Shown here piece by piece: positions 8,318-16,975 of a stretch of DNA of 64,000 bases. This stretch comes from Ceratobasidium sp. AG-K (Eukaryota > Basidiomycota > Agaricomycetes > Cantharellales > Ceratobasidiaceae). Each line of letters opens with the position of its first letter. Within the stretch, counting starts at the first letter, position 1. The DNA lies in assembly GCA_037039685.1 (NCBI GenBank), contig JAWNGF010000009.1:2294001-2358000 (forward strand). The letters are read 5' to 3'. The translations under genes and the position numbers were made by a program. Below the pieces are notes generated by a model, which had not been told where the DNA came from, ran no database searches, and saw only the letters and a list, made by a program, of their open reading frames with translations.

Positions 8318-11300
8318 CTAAGGGCCTGGCGCAGTGGGATGGAGTTTGTGAAATTTATCAACTAGTTCAGGAGCGTTCTTGAGATCTTCCTTTGACTGCC
8401 AAGAGTTGTCTGCATGAGAGTACCCTTTCCACTTAACGTAATAGTGGAGTTGGCGACGGATTTTCTTGGAATTAAGGACCTCTTCAACCTCCCATTCTTC
8501 TTCTCCATCTTGTGTGGCAATAGGGGGTGGTTGAGCAGGTTCGCGGCCGTGGGGATCAGAGTGGAATTTCTTGAGCAGCATGACATGGAAGACAGGATGA
8601 ACTTTCATCGATTTTGGTAACTCCAGTCTAAAGGCGTGAGTCCCTAATTTTTCCAGTACCTTGTAAGGGCCTAAAACTTTGTGAGAGAGTTTTACTGAAG
8701 GTCTGTCTGTGGATATGTTTTGATGATTAAGCCAGACTTTATCTCCAGGGTTTATCTCTTCTGGTTCTTTGGCTCCTTTATCAAAGTAGTGTTTGTAGGA
8801 CTGATTTGCTAGGATGAGGGCGGCTTTGACTTCGTCGTATCCTTTCAGCAGGAATTCCGCATGGGCGTCAGCTTCAGGAACAGTATAGTCTGATTCTTCC
8901 CCGATGTTCATTCTAGGGTTAAAACCTTGGCAGATTTGGAAAGGGGTTTTGCCAGTGGATGCTTGGATTCCATTGTTGTACGCAAATTCTGCCATAGGGA
9001 GCAGGGCCACCCAGTCGTTTTGCCTATGGTTGACAAAAGCCCTGATAAAGATTTCAACCACTTGGTTTGCCCGTTCTGACTGTCCGTCTGTCCTTGGATG
9101 GTATGCTGTGCTGAAGGTAGGTTTTATGTCTAACCGTTTGTACAGATGCCTAATGAACTTTGAGTTGAAAGTGGATCCTCTATCCGAGACTGTTGCCTTT
9201 GGAGTGCCATGAAGTTTCCAAATGTTTGCGACAAAAATATTGGCTATGTCTACTGCTGTGGCCGTTGATTTGCAAGGGAGATAGTGTGCCATCTTGGAGA
9301 ACCGATCTACTACTGTTAAGATTGCGTCATATCCTTCTGATTCTGGGAGCCCTACAATCATGTCATAGGAGATCTCTTCCCAAGGTCTCTCAGGAATATG
9401 TAAAGGACGCAGTAATCCTGTGGGGAGTTGGTTCGATGGTTTAATTCGAATGCATGTTTCGCAGTGTGACACATAAGAGTTGACAAATTTCTTCATGGTT
9501 GGCCAGTAGTAAGTTCTGGAAACCAATTCCAATGTTCTTGCTTGTCCAGGATGCCCAGCTGTAATATTGTCATGGCGCGATTCCAATATCAGGTTTCTGA
9601 CAGTTTCATCCTTAGGGACAAAGATCTTTCCTTTGAACATTAGGAGTCCTTCTCTGTATTCCCAATCTTTGACTTTTTCCCCGTTTCTCAGCTTATTGTG
9701 GGCTTCCTCTAATCTGGGATCTTCGAGGATTGCTTCTCTGATTAGATCGTTAATTTCCTGGTCAGGGGTAATAGCCGAAATAAAAATGTCTGGTTTGAGG
9801 AGAACTTGGTTCTCTACCCCCCCCAAAGGTTCTAGGTCGTATCGCCTTGAGAGAATGTCTGCTTTTTTGTTTTGGCTTCCTGGTCTGTACAAGATTTGGA
9901 AGTTGAAGTCTACCAAGAAATTCATCCAGCGGATTTGGCGTTGATTCAATTGCTTGGATGATGAGAAGTATTCCAAATTTTTGTGATCTGTTATTACTTG
10001 AACAGCTTTTTCTGTGCCTTGAAGTAGGTGCCGCCATTCTTTGAAAGCTCTAATTATTGCCAATAGTTCTTTGTCGAAAATGTCATAGTTTCGCTCAGCC
10101 GGATTTAGTGATTTAGAAAGAAAAGCTACAGGGTGTAGTTTCCCTTCTTCATCCTTCTGAGATAGAACTGCTCCTGTAGCAAATCCCGACGCGTCTGTTT
10201 CGAGGAAAAATTCCTTATTCTGATCGGGCTGCATCATTACAGGTGCCACTTTAAGAGCTTCTTTTAGCGCATTCATGGCCTCTTGTTCTTTGCTTGTCCA
10301 CTGCCACTTTTGATCCTTCTTAAGTAGGTTGTACAGAGGTCTGGCTTTGCCGGCAAAGTCTTGAATGAATCTTCGATAGAAATTGACGAATCCTAGGAAT
10401 TCTTGAACTTGTTTGACGTTTTTGGGAGCTTTCCAGTTCATAGCCGCCGTGACCTTTTCCTGATCCGTTTCGATTCCTTTATTGGAAATGACCAATCCTA
10501 CCCAGTCCAGTTTGGTCTGGTGGAATTTGCATTTCCTCAATTTCGCGATCAGCTTGTGTTCCCTTAGTCTTCTTAGCACCTCTTTCACGTGTCCTGGATG
10601 ATCTTCGACTCGTTTGGAAAAAACAAAGATATCATCAATGTATACGAGTACGAAAACCCCCATAATGTCCCTGAATATAGAGTTCATTAGGGACTGGAAG
10701 CTTGATGGGGCGTTCTTGAGACCGAAGGGCATGACTTTCCATTCGTACATGCCGTATTGAGTTTTGAATGCTGTTTTCCATTCATGGCCTGCTGCTATTC
10801 GGGTTTGATGGAATCCTTGTGCCAAGTCTAGAGTGGTGCCAATGACAAATCCTTCTAGGGCTCTTAACCATTGGTCCAATAGAGGTATTCCACTCGCGTT
10901 GAATTTGCATAGCGAATTCACATATCTGTAGTCAACGCAAAAGCGTAATTCTGGGTTGTTTGGATCTTCTGGATGTGGTTTTTTGACAAACAGAACCGGG
11001 GAAGCCAAAGGAGACTTAGAAATCTGAATGTGTCCCCTTCGGATAAGGGTTTCTAGTACTTTCTTCATTTCTTTGTCTTCAGCTGGGGATGTTTTGTAAA
11101 TAGGGCCATGCTTTAGTTTAGCTTCTGGTAAGAGGTCGAGCGTAATGTCAGTTGGCCTGTGAGGTGGGAGTTCTTCTAATCTGGACTCGTCGAACACGTC
11201 CCCGAACTCTTTGTATTCCTCTGGTAATGTAGTTTCTGCTGCGATTTGGAGCGTAGATGGGACTTCTAGGCAATTTTTTGAGCAGAATTTGCTTGTGTAT

Positions 11301-11716
11301 GCAATTGTCCTATTTTTCCAATTAATTTGTGGGTTATGTTTCTTGAGCCATGACATCCCGAGTACGATAGGGTGTCTTCCAATGTTTGTAACATGACATT
11401 CTATTTCGCTGGAATGTGTTCCCATGACAAGTGTAAATTTGGTAAAGTGGGTGACTTTTCCAGACGAGACTTCTCGTCCGTCTATGACTCGCAGGGTCTT
11501 GGGTTTTTCGTGTTGGAAAAGGGGAAGGTTAGCCTCTTTTGCTAGGGAAGGGTTGATGAAACAGGAGGTTGCGCCGCAGTCAAGAAGTGCTTGTCCAGAG
11601 AATCTTTTTGATCTGTTAACTGACTTAGAACCAGGAGCCGTAGCTAGTGGATGAGCGGTGAAATCAAGGTATAATTGGTTTTCATTTGATATTGACATGA
11701 TTTCTAGCTCATCCAT
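8318..11716 (-). CDS. Gypsy pol polyprotein of element C (PR-RT-RNaseH-IN-chromodomain)
   Basis: This intact frame has 1132 codons. Seen in order: protease (LLDCGATSCF, with Cys where Ser is usual in DSGA), reverse transcriptase (FCVDYRYVNS, LKNAPSSFQ, YIDDIFVFS), RNase H (FFLETDASGF, DHKNLEYF), integrase (CETC zinc part, VSDRGSTFNSKF, TAYHPRTDGQSE) and a C-terminal chromodomain (YYVKWKGYS). It ends about 10 bp before the 3' LTR, so there is no ORF3 here. It starts 35 nt past the gag stop, in another frame. All catalytic motifs I can check are present, so this is the best candidate for a functional pol in the window. Confidence 0.95.
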   Translation of the reverse strand: MDELEIMSISNENQLYLDFTAHPLATAPGSKSVNRSKRFSGQALLDCGATSCFINPSLAKEANLPLFQHEKPKTLRVIDGREVSSGKVTHFTKFTLVMGTHSSEIECHVTNIGRHPIVLGMSWLKKHNPQINWKNRTIAYTSKFCSKNCLEVPSTLQIAAETTLPEEYKEFGDVFDESRLEELPPHRPTDITLDLLPEAKLKHGPIYKTSPAEDKEMKKVLETLIRRGHIQISKSPLASPVLFVKKPHPEDPNNPELRFCVDYRYVNSLCKFNASGIPLLDQWLRALEGFVIGTTLDLAQGFHQTRIAAGHEWKTAFKTQYGMYEWKVMPFGLKNAPSSFQSLMNSIFRDIMGVFVLVYIDDIFVFSKRVEDHPGHVKEVLRRLREHKLIAKLRKCKFHQTKLDWVGLVISNKGIETDQEKVTAAMNWKAPKNVKQVQEFLGFVNFYRRFIQDFAGKARPLYNLLKKDQKWQWTSKEQEAMNALKEALKVAPVMMQPDQNKEFFLETDASGFATGAVLSQKDEEGKLHPVAFLSKSLNPAERNYDIFDKELLAIIRAFKEWRHLLQGTEKAVQVITDHKNLEYFSSSKQLNQRQIRWMNFLVDFNFQILYRPGSQNKKADILSRRYDLEPLGGVENQVLLKPDIFISAITPDQEINDLIREAILEDPRLEEAHNKLRNGEKVKDWEYREGLLMFKGKIFVPKDETVRNLILESRHDNITAGHPGQARTLELVSRTYYWPTMKKFVNSYVSHCETCIRIKPSNQLPTGLLRPLHIPERPWEEISYDMIVGLPESEGYDAILTVVDRFSKMAHYLPCKSTATAVDIANIFVANIWKLHGTPKATVSDRGSTFNSKFIRHLYKRLDIKPTFSTAYHPRTDGQSERANQVVEIFIRAFVNHRQNDWVALLPMAEFAYNNGIQASTGKTPFQICQGFNPRMNIGEESDYTVPEADAHAEFLLKGYDEVKAALILANQSYKHYFDKGAKEPEEINPGDKVWLNHQNISTDRPSVKLSHKVLGPYKVLEKLGTHAFRLELPKSMKVHPVFHVMLLKKFHSDPHGREPAQPPPIATQDGEEEWEVEEVLNSKKIRRQLHYYVKWKGYSHADNSWQSKEDLKNAPELVDKFHKLHPTAPGP

Positions 11717-11751
11717 ATTACTAGCTAATATGTCACCGAGTACTTGGCTCC

Positions 11752-13104
11752 TTAATAAGCCTCGGTGACGTCTTTTCCCGATTCGATGTCTGAAGAGATT
11801 TCTTCAATCTGAGCTTCAAACCCTGACGCTGTGTTCTTGGAAGGACAGACTCTTGCTGAGTGTCCCTTGCCGCCGCAGGTGAAGCAAATCATTGGTCCTT
11901 TTCCTTTTCCATCAAGGTCCATTGCATTAGGGTCTTTAGCAGGAGTGGACGGTTTGGGTGTTTGGATGGTAGGAGCGTTGAGGTTACTGGTTCGGGTGTC
12001 TCTTTGAATTGCTCCAAAAGGGACATTTCCTTTTGTCCCATCATCCCAGGAGATCTGTGGAACTGGACGGCCCTTGGCGTTTCGGGTAATGCTTGAGATT
12101 TTGCCGTATTGCACCCCCCCTGTAGGTTTTGACATAAAGACTCGATCGTTTACATTGAATCTTTGGCCTAGTGAGGCGTTTGGAGTACTTGTGGTTGTCT
12201 TGGAAGTACTTTGTTTCAAAGGGGTGTTTTGTGAGTTTTGCAATTTCTTTGGCGCGTTAATAGCATTCATTGTGGAGTCAATTTCCAGAGCTCTTTCGCG
12301 AACTTGGTTGAATGTCCTTGTCACTTCGTGGGGTTTAAAGTTCTGTGACACCATGGCCATCTTGATTTCATCTTTAAGACCGTCATAGAAATCATCACGA
12401 AGTACTTGATCAGTGTACCCGAGTACCAATGAATAAGTGACAAAGTCTCATAGATAATCTTGGACCGAGTTCTTCTGGATCAATTTTTTGTATAATTGTC
12501 TATATCGGTCAATCTTGTGGACATCGCCAAACCTAGCTTGCATTTTGTTCCAGAATTCATCCATGTCGTGTAGCCAATTTGTTGCTCCCCTTCTTGCTGT
12601 GTCCACATCAATTCCGGGTTGCATCCATACATAGGCAGGCCCCTTGCAATAACCCATGATATACGTGATTTTTTGTTCTGTGGTTGCTTGGGGCGATGTA
12701 TGATTTATGTACAAGGTACATTGCGATTTAAACTCGTCAAATTTATCTACTTCTCCAGAAAATTCTTCTGGGGGATGCATTTTGAGTTTGTATCCTGGGG
12801 TGGTTGTTGACGCGGTGGTAGAGGGTGTTGCTCCTAGGTTTGCAAGTGACTGAGACACTGCATTCATTAGTTGGTGAAGGGGTGCGATTTGTGCAGTTTG
12901 ATTTTGAATTGCGTGGATATCTGCAATGTTATTGTCGATCCCTTGTTCTAGGGTAGAGGTGATACCGTTTAAGGCATTAATATGACCGTTAATTTTTCGC
13001 ACTTCGTCTATTAAGGCATTGATTGCATGTGCAACTACATCAGGTCCAGATGTCGCTGAGATTTGGGTAAATCCCCCTTGACTAGGTGATGGGGCTCTTG
13101 ACAT
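11752..13104 (-). pseudogene. Element C gag, one in-frame stop
   Basis: The frame runs from MSRAPSPSQGG to a C-terminal CCHC knuckle (CFTCGGKGHSARVC) and is about 450 codons long. It is broken once by a TGA at 12448-12450 (between VQDYL and DFVTYS). The stop could be a CGA-to-TGA transition. The middle contains the usual gag-like helical region (for example RYRQLYKKLIQ). With the stop read through, the protein would be complete, so this copy could still be mobilised in trans. Confidence 0.88.
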
Positions 13105-13130
13105 ATTGGAGTGGGGAAAAACAGGTAGAT

Positions 13131-13382
13131 TTATTGGGATCCCAGACCGTACAGAATATCACGGATTCTTCTTCGAACCCTTCTGTCTTTAATGATGCGC
13201 AAACTTCTCAAAAAAATCAATTCAAGATTTTCGTCTTCCAAGAACAACGCGTTGATTACTCCTAGTTTGTCGTACTGTTCGTATATGTAGTTACGATGAA
13301 CGTCTTCAATAAAGAGTTTTAGGGACTCTAGTCTAAGTTGTTCCCTGTGTTGTTCCTGTGTGAGTCGAGGTCTTGGTCCCAC
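13131..13382 (-). CDS. ORFb of element C (83 aa, upstream of gag)
   Basis: This is the counterpart of 142-393. It ends only 26 nt before the gag ATG and overlaps the last codons of ORFa in another frame. The open stretch begins with GTG, not ATG. It is highly charged, with a basic C-terminal run (RRVRRRIRD). It differs at 3 residues from the element D copy despite about 17 nucleotide differences. Its function is unknown. Confidence 0.6.
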   Translation of the reverse strand: MGPRPRLTQEQHREQLRLESLKLFIEDVHRNYIYEQYDKLGVINALFLEDENLELIFLRSLRIIKDRRVRRRIRDILYGLGSQ

Positions 13383-13942
13383 TGAAAAGGGTTGGGTGCG
13401 ATAGTATTAAGGTGATTTAGAAGGCGGTAATCCTGATTAATAGGAATACGCACTTCTGCTGCTTGATGACAGTATTTGCCCTTGATTTTGTCTTTAAGGG
13501 TTTCGATAGTACGCCACTGACGTTTGTTGTTGCTGATGAGATTTTCGACTTTTCGAGTGTGTTTTTCTTGGATTTTTATAAGTTGATCACAGTTTTCGAT
13601 CAAGACACGGGTTTGTTCTTGCAATCGTTCGACTTCGATATTAGTGTCCGCTAGATTTATGCTTTGGACACGATCTTGATTGGCTTGTTGCTTGTTTGTA
13701 TTGTTGAGGTTAATTTCGATGAACTCGAGCCTTGAATGGAGGGATTGATAATCGGCTTCGAGTTGATTGTGGTTTTCGTCGTTTCTGGTACGTTCGACCC
13801 TTAGGTCCTCTGCTTGTTCAACTTGATCCTCTTCTAGTATTTCAATTCGACTGTTTAATTCGTCGACTTTGGTGTCTAGATCAAGTACGAAGTCTTTTAG
13901 TCTAATGACTGCTTCGCAGAGGCTAAAGAATGCGGGGAACAC
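13328..13942 (-). CDS. ORFa of element C (204 aa, coiled coil, upstream of gag)
   Basis: This is the counterpart of 339-953. It is the first ORF of the element, predicted mostly helical with coiled-coil character (for example LNSRIEILEEDQVEQ). Its C-terminal 18 codons overlap ORFb. The final part (NPFQWDQDLD) lies where a frameshift into ORFb could occur. I do not recognise it as a known retroelement domain. Confidence 0.65.
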   Translation of the reverse strand: MFPAFFSLCEAVIRLKDFVLDLDTKVDELNSRIEILEEDQVEQAEDLRVERTRNDENHNQLEADYQSLHSRLEFIEINLNNTNKQQANQDRVQSINLADTNIEVERLQEQTRVLIENCDQLIKIQEKHTRKVENLISNNKRQWRTIETLKDKIKGKYCHQAAEVRIPINQDYRLLNHLNTIAPNPFQWDQDLDSHRNNTGNNLD

Positions 13943-14410
13943 TTTTAAGGTTAATTAGTTAGTTACTAATTAGTTCCTTTTTAGTGCGTACTGGTGGAAA
14001 CGACGGGTTGATGTGGTTTTTGATGGATGAGAGTGTTAACTTGGGTGGTGCTCCGACCACTTTCCAGTTTCGCTTGAGAGGATCTGGCTTCCTCGAGATG
14101 TTGATTTGGATGTGAAGGGTGCTAGACGCTAAGCTTTTGCTTTATATACTCCTTATCTGATCTTATCAGTTATCAACAGCCTTGGGCGGGCGTGATAGCG
14201 ACAGTGTATAACAGAGTAAGGGTGTATTTAGCTGACTAAAGCCGCTATGACCCGAAAGAGGATAACGATTGGGTTCACTGACAGCGTATAGCGACGTGGG
14301 ACTACTGGTCTATATCAAGTATAGCTCTTTGTCCGTTGTACTATGCCCGTTTTCCCGTGTACGTTCTATCTACTTGGTGGAAGAGCAGGGGCTTAAAGCC
14401 AATGCTAGGA

Positions 14411-14422
14411 AAGGCTTGACCT
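14411..14422 (-). promoter_or_regulatory. Predicted self-primed primer-binding site, element C
   Basis: On the minus strand AGGTCAAGCCTT lies two bases inside the 5' LTR end. It is complementary over 12 nt to AAGGCTTGACCT at 14545-14556, about 26-33 nt downstream of the TATA box. No tRNA 3'-end complement starting TGG is present at this place. Confidence 0.6.
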
Positions 14423-14424
14423 AA

Positions 14425-14839
14425 TGTCCCGACTTGGGTCAATTAGGTATGTAAGAGTTAAGGGGTTCGACTTAAACAAGTCTTTGAACCCAAGGAGTGG
14501 TGATAAGTAAGAGGATTTGAATTAGGCAAGTCCTAGTGGAGAGGAGGTCAAGCCTTGTCGTTAACCGGCTTGACCTCTGGGTTTATATACACGTGAGATC
14601 AAGGCCACGTCATCATCTATCAGTGTGGGAAAGCCGAGTACAACCAATGATAAGCGAGATAAGAGGTATGACTCGACATTCTGGAAGTTCCGGAAGTATC
14701 ACCAATATCAAATGAAAAGACAAATACATCACATGATACAAGTTAAGCGCCAGAGGACAATTGTACCAAAAAAGGAAAGTGTTCGGAAAAAAAGATATAA
14801 AATCAGAATAAAATGTCTGAGCTTAGTCAGCTCATGACA
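14425..14839 (-). repeat. 5' LTR of element C (415 bp)
   Basis: This LTR pairs with 7893-8307. It holds a TATA box and an 11-bp inverted repeat (GAGGTCAAGCC at 14544-14554 and GGCTTGACCTC at 14567-14577), separated by 12 nt. Confidence 0.97.
14545..14589 (-). promoter_or_regulatory. Predicted LTR promoter of element C
   Basis: TATATAAA is read on the minus strand at 14589-14582. A start about 30 nt downstream would place the transcript 5' end near 14556, at the 12-nt complement of the primer-binding site. Confidence 0.5.
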
Positions 14840-16495
14840 GAATCGAGCTAGTTCGGTCTTTACTTCAGGCTTCAGTCCTTCCTTGAATTGGTTGATCAGT
14901 GCTTCCTGTCCCCAGTTGACGTCAACCAATAAGTAACGGAATTCAGAAGCATAGTTTGCTACCGAATTGTTCTGCTTGCATTTCCTGATATCGATTTCGG
15001 CCTTTGCCTTTTTGTTGGGGTCGCTAAATTGTTCCATGAAGTGGGTTTTGAAGTTTTCCCATGAGGCTAGGTTTTCAATATTTTCTCCTTGGTTTAGTGA
15101 TCGGAGCAGTACTTGTGCCCAATGGGTGGCCGCTTTGTTTTCTGATTTGAAGTTGGCAAGTGCTTTGCGGATACGTTCTTCCTGTGAGTTATATTGATTG
15201 CCTAGTTGGACGAAATAACTTTCCATTTGAGTGATGAACATTTCAGCGCCTTCTCCCTTTTTCCCGTCGAAGGAATCTGGGCGTGTAACTTTAGGGCGAG
15301 GTGTTTTTCCGCTGGCGTTGGTCAATCGTTGAAGCCTTCATTCTAGATCCTCGATCCTGGTTGATTCTGCTTCTGGATGTGGTGGGGAATTTGATCGTCT
15401 AGAAAGATGCTCAGCATGTAGGGAAGCTTCGTCCATTTCTTCCCAAAGGTTGTTGATGGTTTCTTGTATTGTTGTGACTTTTGTAGCAGTAGCGTTTCCC
15501 TCTTGTCGTAGGTTTTCTAGCCCTTAAGTTACTGCTTTGTTCCATTCAAATTGCCCTTGTCTAGTGGTATTGAGTTCCTCGCGGATATTGTTTACTAGTC
15601 CTTGTGTGTTTGTGACCTCATTTCGTAGTCTGGTTACATCTTGCCCTACTAGGAAGGTATTATGTTCGCTATTTCTTGAGGCATTGAGGATATCCGTGAG
15701 TGTTCCTTGTAGGGTGTTGATGGAATCGTTGAAGATTTGTTGGTTATTTGCTAAGACCTGAGTGGATTGTTCTAACCCGTTGAGTCTTCTATCAATAGTT
15801 ATCCTCATGCCATCAATAATCCTTAAGAGCGCGTTGTGTCTTCCAAGGTGAAGATCGTCAAGGTCGTCTAAGTTGTTAATCATGGTTCTACTACTGGAGC
15901 TAGAACTTGAGCTGGGAATTCTAGGGACGACTTGTTCTTCAGTTGCTGTTGGTTGCCGGGAATACCCTTGCGGTACATATGGCGGTGCAGGGTTGACTGG
16001 TGTCCCGGCTTGAGAGCTTATTTGGATCGGCCCGACACTGGTTATGGTTCCTGTGATCTGTGGGACTTGAGCGGCATGGGAAATGTGTGGTGTGGGAGGT
16101 GGTCTGATAGGCACAAGGGATATGCCTCCATGAGCTTCGGGTTGGGGAGAAAAAAACTGTCTTCTGGATCCCAAGGACCATAGTGGTCGTGAGGGTCCTG
16201 GGCTTGCATTTGAAATTGGGATTCGGATTGCGACCGGTGTGGGGTCCTCAGTCATATCCCCTGGTTCCCTAGCAACCATGGTAGGTTCTTCCTGAATGAC
16301 AGAGATGTTCTCAGTGTTGAATGTCCCTGGCATAGAAGCCTGGCTCTGTGGGCAAGACCTTGCTGGTCCCCCTGCTCGTGCTTGTGCAATATCTTGTTCG
16401 TTGAGGGAACTTGTAGGTCTCAAAACTCTACTTGGTCCTCTCCTTATTGATATTGGTGTTGCGAGGCGTGACCCTGCGTCCTCTTGAATGGACAT
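14840..16495 (-). pseudogene. Element A gag, 5' part with two in-frame stops
   Basis: One frame runs from MSIQEDAGSRL (start 16495) through a Pro/Ser-rich N-terminal region and a helical region to the gag core (DSFDGKKGEG, NFKTHFMEQF) at the element C junction. It is broken by TAA at 15524-15526 and TGA at 15338-15340. The segments on both sides are in phase (distances divisible by three), so these are point stops, not frameshifts. Gag resumes at 7892. Confidence 0.88.
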
Positions 16496-16503
16496 GTTTG
16501 TTA

Positions 16504-16515
16504 AGCTTGTTTTGT
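16504..16515 (-). promoter_or_regulatory. Predicted self-primed primer-binding site, element A
   Basis: On the minus strand ACAAAACAAGCT lies two bases inside the LTR end. It is complementary over 12 nt to AGCTTGTTTTGT in the same LTR (16679-16690). That LTR site lies about 26-33 nt downstream of the TATA-like box at 16716-16723. The geometry is the same as in element C. Confidence 0.6.
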
Positions 16516-16517
16516 AA

Positions 16518-16975
16518 TGTCGTACGCTTCTTCTTGATGGCTATGAGAGGAGCCGCGATGGAGAGTGGATGGCACTAAGACCTAAGTGACCTCTTGAGCC
16601 GCAACACACTTAAGCGTCTGTAGGCTCTTGAGGGTAGGGGTGGCTCTAAGTGTCACTCAAAGGGAATGTTTTGACGAGACAAAACAAGCTGGGGTTACCA
16701 GGCTTGTTGGTCCTCTATAAATATTCAAGAAGTGGCCGAGTCATACAAAGCGCAGCCACATGAGTCACACAGAAAAGCCAGTCAGGAGTGTCCAAGTGAG
16801 TCATGCTGTATGAACAGACATGACTCATACAAAGCACAGCCGCGTTACACAATGTAACAGAATAACCACAAGAAGGTGGCAACGCGGCAAACGGAAACGG
16901 GGAACGTAACACAAAGAGGGAAAACAGGCGGGCGCGACAACGGGCGAGTCCAATGGAGTGAGCTAGCTCACGACA
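16518..16975 (-). repeat. 5' LTR of element A (458 bp)
   Basis: This LTR pairs with 2804-3261. It is flanked on the right by the AGTAG target duplication (16976-16980). Confidence 0.97.
16679..16723 (-). promoter_or_regulatory. Predicted LTR promoter of element A
   Basis: The TATA-like box TATTTATA (minus strand, 16723-16716) lies about 30 nt upstream of AGCTTGTTTTGT, the complement of the predicted primer-binding site. Confidence 0.45.

Larger units (their letters stand above)
7893..14839 (-). mobile_element. Element C: Ty3/gypsy chromodomain element nested in element A gag
   Basis: Element C is 6947 bp, bounded by two 415-bp LTRs that differ at 2 positions by eye, which makes it the youngest datable insertion here. 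Sense order on the minus strand: 5' LTR, primer-binding site, ~470-nt leader, ORFa, ORFb, gag (one stop), pol, polypurine tract, 3' LTR. The two extra ORFs before gag are unusual for this superfamily. Confidence 0.96.
2804..16975 (-). mobile_element. Element A: Ty3/gypsy chromodomain retrotransposon inserted in element B
   Basis: Element A is bounded by two 458-bp LTRs (TG...CA ends) and a perfect 5-bp target duplication. In sense order on the minus strand it has 5' LTR, primer-binding site, gag (broken by stops and by element C), pol (intact, 1230 codons), ORF3, polypurine tract and 3' LTR. By eye the two LTRs differ at 8 of 458 positions, all transitions. Without the C insertion it would be about 7.2 kb. 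Confidence 0.95.
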
